Source: Catenulispora yoronensis (lineage in GTDB: Bacteria > Actinomycetota > Actinomycetes > Streptomycetales > Catenulisporaceae). From it: 64,000 bases of DNA. Under the pieces are notes generated by a model, which searched no databases, was not told where the DNA came from, and saw nothing but the letters and a program-made list of their open reading frames with translations. Where the stretch lies: positions 1 to 64,000 of the forward strand of contig NZ_BAAAQN010000018.1 in the NCBI RefSeq assembly GCF_039531695.1. Direction: 5' to 3'. Made by a program: the position numbers and the translations under genes. The first letter of the stretch is position 1. The number at the start of each line of letters is the position of its first letter. Of this stretch, positions 47,286 through 56,882 are shown one piece after another.

Positions 47286-50200
47286 CTACTGGAAGACCCG
47301 CAGCTCGGCGACCGACCACCAGGCCCCGCCGGTCCCCGTGCCCTGGGTCAGGGTGACGCGGACGTACCGGTCCTGGGTGAAGGGGAAGTTCACGGCCGTC
47401 CAGGCCCCGGTGCCGAAGCCGTTGGCGACGGTGGTCCAGGTCGTGGCGTCCGTCGACACCTGCACGGTGAAGGCGCGCGGGTAGTCGTTGGTGGAGGTCC
47501 CGGAGTCCAGCACGACGTGGTTGAACCACTGCTGGCCGCCCATATCGAGCTGCACCCACTGGCCGGCGGCCTGGGCCGCGCCGCCGGTCCAGCGGGTGCT
47601 GCCGGAGCCGTCGAGGACGTTGGCGGTGGCCGAGCCGCTCCCGGTGGCGGAGGCGGTGACGGCCCAGCCGGTGCGGGCGTTCTCCTGCTCGCCGTAGACG
47701 TTCAGCTCGGCGATGGACCACCAGTTGGCGGCCGTGCCGGTCTGGGTGACGCGCAGATAGCGCGCGGTCTGCGGCGCGAAGGTCGAGACCACCTGCTGGC
47801 CGGATCCGGTCCCGGTGGCGGCGGTGGTCCAGGTGGTGCCGTCGGCGGAGGTCTGGATCGTGTAGCCGCGCGGGTAGTCGCCGCCGAAGGCCGCACTGTC
47901 CAGCAGGACCGTGTCGAAGGTCTGGGTCTTTCCCATGTCGACCTGGTACCACTGGCCCGGGGCCTGGGCCGCGCCGCTGTTCCAGCGGCTGGTGGCCGAG
48001 CCGTCCAGCGGGCCGGCCAGGGTGGTGCCGGGTCCGGTACCGGAGGCGGTGGCGGTCCAGCCGCTGCGCGCCAGCGGCGGCTCGGTGTAGGCGTGGAACT
48101 CGGCCATCGTCCACCAGGTGCTGGAGGCGCTGGTCTGGGTCAGTTTGAGGTAGCGGGCGTAGACCGGTGCGAAGGCGAGGTTCTGCTTATAGCCCCAGCC
48201 GGGTCCGGTGCGGACCGTGGTCCAGGTGGTGCCGTCGACCGAGGTCTGCACGGCCAGGCCGCGCGGGTAGTCGAACAGGTCGGTGGCGCGGCTCTCGATG
48301 GAGACGGCGCTGACCAGCTGCGCGGTGCCCATGTCGACCTGGAACCACTGGCCCGGGGCCTGGTCGGCGCCGGAGGCCCAGCGCGTGGTGGTGTTCCAGT
48401 CCAGCGCGCCGGACGGCGGCGCGGTCGCCGAGGACGACGACGCGGTCGCGGTCCAGCCGGTCTGGCTGATCGGCGTGGCCTGCGCCATCGGGGCGCCGGC
48501 GGCGACCTTGGCGACGTCGTTCTGGAACGGGATGTTCGGCTGGAAGTTCGCGGTGCCGAAGGCGCCGAGCTTGGCGATGACAGTGGCCGCGGTGTCGTTG
48601 TTGATGATCGGCGCGGGGCTGGCGTCGCCGTTGTAGAGACCCCAGTAGCCGCCGCCAACGTCGCTCTGGCTCTGCGTGACCTTGTAGGTCCAGTTGCTCC
48701 AGGACACGTTCAGGGCGTTGAGTCCGGCCAGCCAGCGGCGCCAGACGTCGTCGTACTGGTAGAGCTGGAACTCGCCGGCCAGGATCGGGGTGCCCCAGGT
48801 GGCGTCGGCCTGCTTGGCCGCGAGCGCCGCGAGCTGGTTGGTGACCAGGCTGTTCTGGGCGTCGGCGTTGAGCGGGTCGGCCATGTCGTAGGGGTGGACC
48901 TCGTACATGACGTTGGTCCAGCCGTAGGTGGCGGGCTTGGTGGTGCCGCTCCAGCTGAAGAAGGCCTCCATGATGACGACGTGGTCCGGGTCGGCGGCGC
49001 GGACGGTCTGGTAGAGGCGGTTCTGGTAGGCGGTCTTGGCGGCGTTGTCCGCGGCGGTCTCGCTGATCGCCAGCAGCGGCTCGTTCATCAGGTCGTAGGC
49101 CGCGACGGTCGGGTTGCCGGCATAGCGGGCGGCCATCTGCTGCCAGATGGTGTTGACCCAGTTCTGGTAGGTGGTGTTGCTCCAGAACTCGTTGGGGCTG
49201 TTGGCCTGGCGGCCGCAGCTGGCCCAGGGGCAGTCGCCGCCGGGCAGGGTGTGCAGGTCCAGAATGACGTAGATGCCGCGCTGTCCGGCCTGCTGGACGA
49301 GCCAGTCGATACGGTCCCAGGCGTTGGCCTTCCAGGTGCCGTCGGGGTTGAGCAGGGTCTGCCAGCCGATCGGCAGCCGGACCATGTTCAATCCCAGGGC
49401 TTTGATGTTGTCCAGGTCGGCGGCCTGGATCCAGGTGCTCTGGTGGGCGTCGACGACGCTCTGCGCCGTGGCGGCGCCGAACCGCTGGTTGTAGGTCAGG
49501 TTCATGTCGTAGTCGTCGCCGAGCAGCGCGACGTCGACCTTGCCGATGGTCAGGGCGGCGGTCTGGGCGCCGGACTCGGTGAGTTTGAAGTAGCGGGCCC
49601 GCACGGCCGGGAAGTTGATCGGCGTGGACAGCGGGTACCCGGAGCCGGCGGCGACCTGGGTCCAGGCGGTGCCGTCGTCGGAGACCTGGACGGTGTACGA
49701 GCCCGGATAGTCGGTCGCCGAGGAGGAGGTGAACTGGACCTGGTCGAACGTCTGCTCCGAGCCCATGTCGGCCTGGATCCACTGGCCGGCGGAGCTGGTC
49801 ACGGTCCAGCCGCTCTTGGTGAAGTACGGACTGGAGTAGATGTTCACTCCGGTGACCGACCACGGCACGCTCTTGGTCCCGACCTGCACCAGCTTCAGGT
49901 AGCGGAAGGTCTGCGAGGCGGGCAGCGTGGAGGTGGTGACCTGGCCGGCGCCGATGCCGTCGGTGTACTTCGTCCAGGTGGTGTTGTCCGGGGAGCCCCA
50001 GACCTCGTACTCGGCCGGGAACTGGCCGGGGGTGGCCGCTCCGGCGTCGAACAGGACCTTCCAGACGGAGGTCTGCGCTCCGAGGTCGAGCACGCAGGTC
50101 TGCCCGGAGACCTGGTTGCCGGCTGTCAGACAGCTCGGCGCGTAGGTCAGGACCGGGTCGTTGAAGGCATTGATCTCCGCGACGGTCCACGGCGAGGCGC

Positions 50201-50813
50201 CGGTGCCGGTCTGCGTCACCCGCAGGTAGCGGGCGACGCGCGGCGGGAAGGCTATCGACTGGCGCTGCGCGGTGGCGGCGCCGGAGGTCACGGTGCTCCA
50301 CGTGGTGCCGTCGCTGGAGACCGCGACCTGGTAGGCGGCCGGATACTGGCCGGCGTTGGCGGCGGCGTCGACGTAGACCCGGTCCAGCTGAGTGGGCGCG
50401 CCCAGGTCGACCTGGAGCCATTCGCCGCCGGCCTGGGCCGCGCCGGAGCTCCAGCCAGTGGTGGCGTCGCCGTCCAGGGCCGCGCCAGCCGTGCCGGCGG
50501 AGGCCGAGGCCGTGGCGGTCCAGCCGGTGCGGTCCAGGGCGAACTCCCCGAGCGGGGACATCCAGTCCTCCTGGGTGAGCCAGCCGCCCAGGTTGGTGCC
50601 GTGCAGGTCGACGACGCCGCCGGTGCCGGAGGCGTTGCGCAGCACTGTTCCGTTGGTCTTCAGGAAGTCGCCGGAGGCGAACGCGGCGTGTGCGCGTCCG
50701 GGCGCGGCGACCGGCAGGACCGCGGCGGCGGCCAGCGCGGCCGCGACGAGGGCCAGTCGGGGACGGGTGATCGGACTGTTCGGACTGTTCGGATGGTTCG
50801 GACGGATCGGCAT
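47286..50813 (-). CDS. Secreted GH5 glycosidase interrupted by three discoidin modules, three more at the C terminus
   Basis: A 1175-residue secreted enzyme. Signal peptide ~1-43. Residues ~46-91 hold the first strand of a GH5 exo-beta-glucanase barrel (VDLHGTNLGGWLTQEDWM). Three F5/8 type C-like modules then intervene (~92-430; GWTATASASAG, TCVLDLGAQTSVWKV, GWTVTSSAGQW). The barrel resumes at ~433 (YDMNLTYNQRFG) and runs to ~790. The acid/base is Glu578 in DLMNEPL and the nucleophile Glu681 in ILAGEFQLYQY. Three C-terminal discoidin modules follow (~800-1175, each opening with GWTATAS or GWAVTAS). The stop of the intracellular GH5 lies 4 bp upstream. Likely substrates are beta-glucans or related glycans. 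Confidence 0.87.
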   Translation of the reverse strand: MPIRPNHPNSPNSPITRPRLALVAAALAAAAVLPVAAPGRAHAAFASGDFLKTNGTVLRNASGTGGVVDLHGTNLGGWLTQEDWMSPLGEFALDRTGWTATASASAGTAGAALDGDATTGWSSGAAQAGGEWLQVDLGAPTQLDRVYVDAAANAGQYPAAYQVAVSSDGTTWSTVTSGAATAQRQSIAFPPRVARYLRVTQTGTGASPWTVAEINAFNDPVLTYAPSCLTAGNQVSGQTCVLDLGAQTSVWKVLFDAGAATPGQFPAEYEVWGSPDNTTWTKYTDGIGAGQVTTSTLPASQTFRYLKLVQVGTKSVPWSVTGVNIYSSPYFTKSGWTVTSSAGQWIQADMGSEQTFDQVQFTSSSATDYPGSYTVQVSDDGTAWTQVAAGSGYPLSTPINFPAVRARYFKLTESGAQTAALTIGKVDVALLGDDYDMNLTYNQRFGAATAQSVVDAHQSTWIQAADLDNIKALGLNMVRLPIGWQTLLNPDGTWKANAWDRIDWLVQQAGQRGIYVILDLHTLPGGDCPWASCGRQANSPNEFWSNTTYQNWVNTIWQQMAARYAGNPTVAAYDLMNEPLLAISETAADNAAKTAYQNRLYQTVRAADPDHVVIMEAFFSWSGTTKPATYGWTNVMYEVHPYDMADPLNADAQNSLVTNQLAALAAKQADATWGTPILAGEFQLYQYDDVWRRWLAGLNALNVSWSNWTYKVTQSQSDVGGGYWGLYNGDASPAPIINNDTAATVIAKLGAFGTANFQPNIPFQNDVAKVAAGAPMAQATPISQTGWTATASSSSATAPPSGALDWNTTTRWASGADQAPGQWFQVDMGTAQLVSAVSIESRATDLFDYPRGLAVQTSVDGTTWTTVRTGPGWGYKQNLAFAPVYARYLKLTQTSASSTWWTMAEFHAYTEPPLARSGWTATASGTGPGTTLAGPLDGSATSRWNSGAAQAPGQWYQVDMGKTQTFDTVLLDSAAFGGDYPRGYTIQTSADGTTWTTAATGTGSGQQVVSTFAPQTARYLRVTQTGTAANWWSIAELNVYGEQENARTGWAVTASATGSGSATANVLDGSGSTRWTGGAAQAAGQWVQLDMGGQQWFNHVVLDSGTSTNDYPRAFTVQVSTDATTWTTVANGFGTGAWTAVNFPFTQDRYVRVTLTQGTGTGGAWWSVAELRVFQ

Positions 50814-50816
50814 GCG

Positions 50817-52454
50817 TCAGGCCGTTCTGACGTCGAGATGGTCCACGACGGTCGCGTCCGCGGTGGCGAGCAGCCGCAGACGGTGGTCGCCGGCCGGCAG
50901 GGCCGCGGGGCTGACGTAGCTCCAGGTGCCGCCGGGAGCGGCAGCCGCGGAGGCGGCCGGGTCGACGACGACGGAAACGTATTCGGTAGCGATGTGCTCG
51001 GTGGCGATCCCGTCGAGCAGGACTTCCGGAGCCTGCGCGGCGGTCTGGTAGGACACCGTGACGTGCACCGGCCCGGGCTGGGTCAGCACGAACCGGTACT
51101 CCACCCAGTCCCCGGCCTCCAGCCGCAGGTGCAGGTGGTCGGAGGGGTCGCGGGCCTCGCCCCAGATGTGGTGGAAGTTCGGCTTCCCGTCCTCGCTCTT
51201 GTCGGCCAGGATCGTGACCTGCTCGTCGGCCCGGAACCCGGCCAGCGGCCGGGCGCCGCCGGTCCGGTAGGACACGCCCGGGCCCTCGAACCCGAAGCCC
51301 CAGGCCGGGATGCGCACCGGCGCGGTCTTCAGCAGAGCGCTGACGACCTCCGGCCGCCAGCGGCAGCGGGCCACGTCGAAGCGCGGGATCAGCTCCGACA
51401 GCGTCGCCCAGGCCGCCTCGGAGTCCGGGCGCGGACCGGTGCCGGAGGCGAAGGCGACGATGTCCCACCAGCCCTCCGGCGCCTCCACCGAGCACGGCGA
51501 GGACAGCGTGTCGATCTTCTTCCAGGGCCAGAAGTTCCAGCCGATGCCGTGGTCCTCGTACATGGTGAAGGCGGTGAGGATCCAGTCCGGGTTGTTCTCG
51601 CCGCCCTCGCCCATGTACAGCGGCAGGCCGAGGCGCTCGCCGACCTCCAGGTAGGGGCGGATCCAGGCCCGGTCCGGCGGCTGCCAGTAGCCGTGGAACT
51701 GGAGCAGCGAGTTCTCGTCCCAGAGCTCGAAGCCGGTGAAGTTGGTGGCCCAGTGCGAGCCTTCGTACATCAGCAGGTGGTTCTGGTCGACCTCGCGGAT
51801 CACCGCGGTGAGGTCCTTGTACATCGCGACCAGCCGGTCGGCGTAGGAGTACTGGTACTCCTCCGGCAGCGGCTCGTTCAGCAGGTCGTAGGCGGCCACG
51901 ACGGTCTCGTCGCGGTAGCGGACGGCGATGTACCGCCACAGGTCGAGGGTCAGCCGGCGGTAGCGCTCCTCCTCGAACAGCGCCGGGGTGCCCAGCGAGT
52001 CGTCGATGTTCTTGCCGGTCTGGCCGCCGGGCGCGCCGTGCAGGTCCAGGACCACCCACAGCCCGTACAGCCGGCACCAGTCGATGAGCCGGTCCACCAG
52101 CGCGAACCCGGCCTCGATGGGCTCGCCCTCGTCGGTCCACACCACGCGCGCGTTGATCGGCAGCCGGACGTGGTCGGCGCCGAGCGCGGCCATCCGCGCG
52201 ATGTCGTCGCCGGTGATGTAGGTGTCGCGGAACGCCGTCCAGAACTGCGCGGCCCGCTCCTCCCCCACCAGGTCGGCGAACAGCGCCTCGATCCCCCGCG
52301 GCGCGGTCGGGCCGGGCTCCACGAACTTCCACATGTAGCCCTCGGGCAACAGCCAGTTGCCGAGCCCGAAGCCGCGCATCAGCAGCGGCCGTCCTGTTCC
52401 GTCGTGGACCTCTCGGCCGACGCGGTGGACGAACCCTGTGAACTCCGCTGTCAT
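50817..52454 (-). CDS. Intracellular GH5 glycoside hydrolase with C-terminal beta-sandwich
   Basis: A 545-residue enzyme without a signal peptide. The GH5 barrel (~1-390) starts LLMRGFGLGNWLLPEGYM. The acid/base Glu is in YDLLNEPLPEEY and the nucleophile Glu in LYMGEGGENNPDW. A C-terminal carbohydrate-binding-like sandwich (~440-545) contains YRFVLTQPGPVHVTVSYQ. It probably hydrolyses oligosaccharides delivered by the ABC transporter encoded directly upstream. ATG 52454 with AGGGGAA is preferred; an ATG at 52478 overlaps the permease stop and would add eight residues. Confidence 0.88.
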   Translation of the reverse strand: MTAEFTGFVHRVGREVHDGTGRPLLMRGFGLGNWLLPEGYMWKFVEPGPTAPRGIEALFADLVGEERAAQFWTAFRDTYITGDDIARMAALGADHVRLPINARVVWTDEGEPIEAGFALVDRLIDWCRLYGLWVVLDLHGAPGGQTGKNIDDSLGTPALFEEERYRRLTLDLWRYIAVRYRDETVVAAYDLLNEPLPEEYQYSYADRLVAMYKDLTAVIREVDQNHLLMYEGSHWATNFTGFELWDENSLLQFHGYWQPPDRAWIRPYLEVGERLGLPLYMGEGGENNPDWILTAFTMYEDHGIGWNFWPWKKIDTLSSPCSVEAPEGWWDIVAFASGTGPRPDSEAAWATLSELIPRFDVARCRWRPEVVSALLKTAPVRIPAWGFGFEGPGVSYRTGGARPLAGFRADEQVTILADKSEDGKPNFHHIWGEARDPSDHLHLRLEAGDWVEYRFVLTQPGPVHVTVSYQTAAQAPEVLLDGIATEHIATEYVSVVVDPAASAAAAPGGTWSYVSPAALPAGDHRLRLLATADATVVDHLDVRTA

Positions 52455-52474
52455 TTCCCCTGATTCCCCTGATC

Positions 52475-53296
52475 TCATTTCAACCCGGACATGGTGAAAC
52501 CCCGTACGATCTGCCGCTGGAACACCACAAACACGACGAGGACCGGCAGGACCATGAAGGTGGCCCCGGCCAGTTGCAGCGACGGGTCCACGCTCTGCTG
52601 TTTGTTCAGCAGCGACAGGCCCACCGCCACGGTGTACTTGCTCTGGTCATCGGCCACGATCAGCGGCCACAAAAAGCTGTTCCAGCCCGCGATGAACGTC
52701 AGCACGGCCTGCACCGCCAGGATCGGCCGGGACATCGGCAGCACGATCGAGCCGAAGGTGCGCCACGGCCCGGCGCCGTCGATCCGCGCCGCCTCCAGCA
52801 GCTCGTCCGGGATGGTGCCCATGAACTGGCGGAACAGGAATATGCCGAACGCCCCGACCAGCGTGGGCAGTGCGACCCCGAGCAGAGTGTTGGTCAGCCC
52901 GAGGAAGTTCAGTGTGAGGTAGGTCGGGATCATGGTGATCTGGACCGGCACCATCAGGGTGGCCAGCACCATGGCGAACATGACGCCGCGCCCCCGGAAC
53001 CGCATCTTGGCGAACGCGTACCCGGCCATCGCCATCAGCAGCAGCCCGACGAAGTCGATCGCCACCACGATCAGCGTGTTCCCCAGGTAGGTGCCGAACT
53101 GCTGGTCCTCGAACAGCCGCTGATAGGCGTTGACCGTCGGATGGTGCGGCAGCAGCCCCGGCGGGTCGCTGCGCGACTCCGACAGCGGCTTGAACGAGGA
53201 GGACACCATCCAGATCAGCGGGAAGGCGACCAGCAGCGCACCCACGCTCAGGAGCATGCCGCTCACCCGCGGCCGGCGCTTGGCCGCCGCGCTCAT
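52475..53296 (-). CDS. Carbohydrate ABC transporter permease (MalG-like)
   Basis: A 273-residue permease with six helices. The EAA coupling loop is EAARIDGAGPWRTFGSIVLP. VPVQITMIPTYLTLNFLGL and the C-terminal FQRQIVRGFTMSGLK are standard for the family. The ATG overlaps the stop of the partner permease by four bases. Confidence 0.93.
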   Translation of the reverse strand: MSAAAKRRPRVSGMLLSVGALLVAFPLIWMVSSSFKPLSESRSDPPGLLPHHPTVNAYQRLFEDQQFGTYLGNTLIVVAIDFVGLLLMAMAGYAFAKMRFRGRGVMFAMVLATLMVPVQITMIPTYLTLNFLGLTNTLLGVALPTLVGAFGIFLFRQFMGTIPDELLEAARIDGAGPWRTFGSIVLPMSRPILAVQAVLTFIAGWNSFLWPLIVADDQSKYTVAVGLSLLNKQQSVDPSLQLAGATFMVLPVLVVFVVFQRQIVRGFTMSGLK

Positions 53297-54324
53297 CGCC
53301 GCTCTCCCGACCGGCGGGCCAGCCACAGCTGGAAGGCGGTCACGGCGAAGATGAGGACGAACAGCACCAGCGAGGCCGCCGAGGCGAAGCCGAACCGGTC
53401 AAGCTCGAAGCCCTCTTTGTAGATGTAGAGCGACGCCGAGGTGGTGGCGCCGACCGGGCCGCCGCCGGTGAGCACGAACGGCTCGTCGAAGAACTGCATC
53501 CAGTTGATCAGCGTGGTCACCGTGACGAAGAACAGCGCGAACCGCAGCAGCGGGATGGTGATCGAGAACGCCTGCCGGGTCCGGCCGGCGCCGTCGAGCG
53601 CGGCCGCCTCGTAGTACTCGCGCGGGATGTCCTGCTGGGCGGCCAGCAGGATGATGACGTTCAGCCCGAGCGCGCGCCAGACGGCGACGAGCGCCACCGA
53701 CACCTTGGCCCACGTCGGATCGGCCAGCCACGGCACGGTCGGCAGGCCGACGCTGTCCAGCAGGTGGTTGATCAGCCCGAACTGCGAGTTGTAGAGGTTG
53801 GCGAAGACCAGCGACACCGCGACGATGCCGGTGACCGCGGGCACGAAGTAGAACGCCCGCAGCGCCCGGAACAGCCGCGACCGGCTCCGGTCGAGCCCGA
53901 TCGCGACGGCCAGCGAGGTGGCCACGACGACCGGGACGCCCATGACGATGAACAAGGCCGTGTTGCCCAGCGCCGGCCAGAAGTCCGAATCCGGGGCCAG
54001 CAGGCTGGTGAAGTTGTCCAGCCCGACGAAGCGCACCTGGCTCAGGTCCCCGAGCCCGGCCACGTTCAGGTCGGTGAGGCTGACCACCGCCGCCAGCCCG
54101 ATCGGCAGCACGCCGAAGGCGAACAGCAGCAGGAACGCGGGGCTGACGAACAGGTACGGCGCGGCGCGGTCGGCGCGGGCGGTCCAGGCCGCCCGGCGGG
54201 ACTGGCGGTCCCGGCGGTCCCGCCGTTCGGAGACGCCGCCGCGGCCGGTGCCGGAACCGCCGGCACCGCGAATTCGGAAGGCTGCGGTGCCGGAGCGCTG
54301 CTCCGGCACCGCGGCGCGGGTCAC
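53293..54324 (-). CDS. Carbohydrate ABC transporter permease (MalF-like)
   Basis: A 343-residue permease with six helices and the EAA loop YYEAAALDGAGRTRQAFSITI. The last helices contain TLINWMQFFDEPFVLTGGGP, as usual for the first permease of such pairs. An Arg-rich N-terminal stretch of ~60 residues precedes TM1. GTG 54324 lies 7 bp after the binding-protein stop and is the chosen start. Confidence 0.9.
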   Translation of the reverse strand: MTRAAVPEQRSGTAAFRIRGAGGSGTGRGGVSERRDRRDRQSRRAAWTARADRAAPYLFVSPAFLLLFAFGVLPIGLAAVVSLTDLNVAGLGDLSQVRFVGLDNFTSLLAPDSDFWPALGNTALFIVMGVPVVVATSLAVAIGLDRSRSRLFRALRAFYFVPAVTGIVAVSLVFANLYNSQFGLINHLLDSVGLPTVPWLADPTWAKVSVALVAVWRALGLNVIILLAAQQDIPREYYEAAALDGAGRTRQAFSITIPLLRFALFFVTVTTLINWMQFFDEPFVLTGGGPVGATTSASLYIYKEGFELDRFGFASAASLVLFVLIFAVTAFQLWLARRSGERR

Positions 54325-54331
54325 GGCCGAC

Positions 54332-55588
54332 TCACTTCTGTTGCTCCTGCGCGTCCTGGGCGAGCTTGGCCAGGGTCTGGGTGACGTCCGCACCCTGCAA
54401 GGCCATTTTGTTCAGGCTGTCCAGCAGATCCTGGTCGACCTTGTCCCACGCCGGGTTCAGCGGCAGCAGCTTGGCGTCGTCGAGCTGCTTGACGTAGACC
54501 GCGACGTTGGGGTCGGCGGCCAGCGCCGGGTCGCTCAGTGCCGACTTCACCGAGGGCAGGTCGCCGTCCAGCTGGAACCATTTCACCTGGGTGGCCGGGG
54601 CCGCCAGGAAGTCCAGCAGCTTCAGGGCCGCGTCGGTGTTCTTGCTGTTCTTCCACACCCCCAGGCCCGAGCCGGCGAACAGCGAGGTCCCGCCGGCGGG
54701 CCCGGCCGGCAGCGGCACGGTGGCCCATTTGCCCTTCAGGTCAGGGGCCTGGGTCTCGATGCTCTTGGCCAGGTAGGGGCCGCTGATCACCATCGGGGCC
54801 GCGCCGGAGACGAACCCGGCGACCTGGTCGAAGTCGGCGGCGGTGGGCACGGCCTTGTCCTTGTAGAAGGACAGGTAGTAGTCGACGGCGCTGCGCAGCT
54901 GCGGGGTGTCCAGCTTGATCGCGCCGGAGGCGTCGGTGACGTCGCCGCCGGCCTGCCAGGCGAACTCCACCGGCAGCGCCAGATCCCACTGCGGAATGTA
55001 GTACCCGTATTTGCCCGAGCCGCGCTTGGCCAGGGTCACGGCGTCGTCGTGCAGCTCGGCCCAGGTGGCCGGGGGCTTGCTGATGCCGGCAGCGGCGAGC
55101 ACGTCGGAGCGGTAGAACAGGACCCGGGTGTCACTGATCCACGGCACGGTGTCCAGCTTGCCGTCCGGGTTCAGGGTCTTGGGGGAGGCGCCGGCCAGGT
55201 AGGCGTCGTTCTGCAACGCGGGGTGCGCGGCGGCGTACGAGCTCAGGTCGGCCAGGGCGCCGGCCGCCCGGAAGGTCGGGACCAGGGAGTAGCCGACCTG
55301 GACCACGTCCGGGCCGTTGCCGGAGGCGACGGCGGTGGTGAGCTTGGTGTGGATGTCCGACCACGGGATGGCCTGCACGTCGACCTTGATCCCGCTCTGC
55401 TTGCTCCAGTCGGACGTCAACGTCTTGAACGCGTTCCCGGCGTCGCCCATGACCCACATCTTCACGGTCGTTCCGGAGGCGCCGGAACCGCCGGCCTTGC
55501 TCGATCCGCAAGCGGTCAGCGCGGCGGCCGCGGCCAGCGCCGTGACCGCGGCGGCCGTTCTTCGCCACGTCGTCGATCGTATTCGCAT
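54332..55588 (-). CDS. Extracellular sugar-binding lipoprotein of an ABC transporter
   Basis: A 418-residue family 1 solute-binding protein. The lipobox AAALTACGSS gives a lipid-modified Cys near residue 27. The mature part starts TTVKMWVMGDAGNAFKTL and contains NGPDVVQVGYSLVPTF and GSGLGVWKNSKNTDAALKLL, typical of oligosaccharide-binding proteins. ATG 55588 follows GAGGAGAG. It likely captures oligosaccharides released by the secreted GH5. Confidence 0.92.
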   Translation of the reverse strand: MRIRSTTWRRTAAAVTALAAAAALTACGSSKAGGSGASGTTVKMWVMGDAGNAFKTLTSDWSKQSGIKVDVQAIPWSDIHTKLTTAVASGNGPDVVQVGYSLVPTFRAAGALADLSSYAAAHPALQNDAYLAGASPKTLNPDGKLDTVPWISDTRVLFYRSDVLAAAGISKPPATWAELHDDAVTLAKRGSGKYGYYIPQWDLALPVEFAWQAGGDVTDASGAIKLDTPQLRSAVDYYLSFYKDKAVPTAADFDQVAGFVSGAAPMVISGPYLAKSIETQAPDLKGKWATVPLPAGPAGGTSLFAGSGLGVWKNSKNTDAALKLLDFLAAPATQVKWFQLDGDLPSVKSALSDPALAADPNVAVYVKQLDDAKLLPLNPAWDKVDQDLLDSLNKMALQGADVTQTLAKLAQDAQEQQK

Positions 55589-55601
55589 GGGGCTGCTCTC
55601 C

Positions 55602-56882
55602 TCAGTCCTCAGTCCTAGGTCGTCCGGTTGCGCGGGGGCGGGCGCCGGGCGGGTCGCCCGAATCGCTCGGGACACCCGAACCGGCGGCCCAGGGGGCTCG
55701 CAGCTCTCCGTTGATCAGGCGGTCCAGCGGCAGCAGGGCCGAGCCGGTGGCGATGGCGTCCTCGCCGAGCTGGCACGGCACCACCGCCACCTGCTCGGCA
55801 GGGCGGGCCAGGGAGTGGGCACGCACGGCGCGCTCCAGCTCCGCGCCGCGCACCGCCATCAGCCGCTGACCCAGCCAGCCGCCGACCACGATCCGCTCCG
55901 GGTTCATCATGTTGACGAGGTTGGCCAGGCCCAGGCCCAGCACTTCGACCGCGTCGTCGAGGATCCGCACGGCGCGCGGGTCCTCGTCGGCGACCGCGGC
56001 CAGGAACCGGTCCACGCCGTGGGTGCCGGTGAAGGCCAGTTCGTCCTCGTCCGGCAGCCAGCGCCGCACGATGGCGTCGCCGCCGACGTGCGCCTCCAGA
56101 CAGCCGCGCGAGCCGCACTGGCAGCTGGGGCCGCCGATCGAGATCTTGGTGTGGCCCCACTCCCCGGCGCTGCCGGCCAGACCCTGCAGGATCCGGCCGC
56201 CGTTGATGAAGCCGGCACCGATGCCCCGGCCGACCAGCACCACGGCCGCCTCGTCGCTGCCCCGGGCGGCGCCCAGCCAGTGCTCGGCGATGGTCAGCGT
56301 CTTGGCCACGTTGTCGGCGAACACCGGCACGTCGCCGAGGTCGAAGACCTCCGCGATCGGCATCCGCCGCCAGCGCAGGGTCTGGGCGTACAGGAACGGC
56401 CCGTCGTCCTGGTGCTCCACGATCCCCGGCAGCCCGAGGCCGATGCCGACCAGCGAGGCCATCCGCTCCGGGTGCTCGGCGCGGAACCGGTCCAGCGCGT
56501 CGCGGATCGCCGAGGCCACGGCCTCGCCGGTGACGGTGCGCCGGTCCAGCTCCACCCGGACCTCGGCGTGCCGCCGCAGGCCCAGGTCGAACAGCTTGAC
56601 CGCGACCCACTCCTCGCCGAAGTCGGCGCCGACCACGTGCGCGCCGTGCGCCACCACGCCCAGCCGGGCGATCGGCCGGCCGCCGACGGAGGGCACGTGG
56701 CCCAGTTCGGCCACCAGCCCCTCGCCGATCAGATCGTTGACCACGTTGGTGACGGTGGCGGCCGACATCCCGCAGGCGGCGGCCAGATCGGCGCGAGTGG
56801 TCTCGCCGTCGAGCACCATCCGACGGAGCACCGCGGCGCGGTTGCGCAGTCGGAGATCCTTCGACGTCGCGCTGTGCGTCAT
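55602..56882 (-). CDS. ROK family repressor heading the glycan operon
   Basis: A 426-residue regulator. The N-terminal winged helix contains TTRADLAAACGMSAATVTNV. The ROK domain has the zinc motif GEWGHTKISIGGPSCQCGSRG with its downstream CLEAH, and NMMNPERIVVGGWLG. The stop lies 13 bp before the binding-protein start, so it is the first gene of its own target operon and presumably autoregulated. ATG 56882 is chosen over the GTG one codon upstream. The last ~25 residues are Pro/Arg-rich and not part of the fold. Confidence 0.9.
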   Translation of the reverse strand: MTHSATSKDLRLRNRAAVLRRMVLDGETTRADLAAACGMSAATVTNVVNDLIGEGLVAELGHVPSVGGRPIARLGVVAHGAHVVGADFGEEWVAVKLFDLGLRRHAEVRVELDRRTVTGEAVASAIRDALDRFRAEHPERMASLVGIGLGLPGIVEHQDDGPFLYAQTLRWRRMPIAEVFDLGDVPVFADNVAKTLTIAEHWLGAARGSDEAAVVLVGRGIGAGFINGGRILQGLAGSAGEWGHTKISIGGPSCQCGSRGCLEAHVGGDAIVRRWLPDEDELAFTGTHGVDRFLAAVADEDPRAVRILDDAVEVLGLGLANLVNMMNPERIVVGGWLGQRLMAVRGAELERAVRAHSLARPAEQVAVVPCQLGEDAIATGSALLPLDRLINGELRAPWAAGSGVPSDSGDPPGARPRATGRPRTED

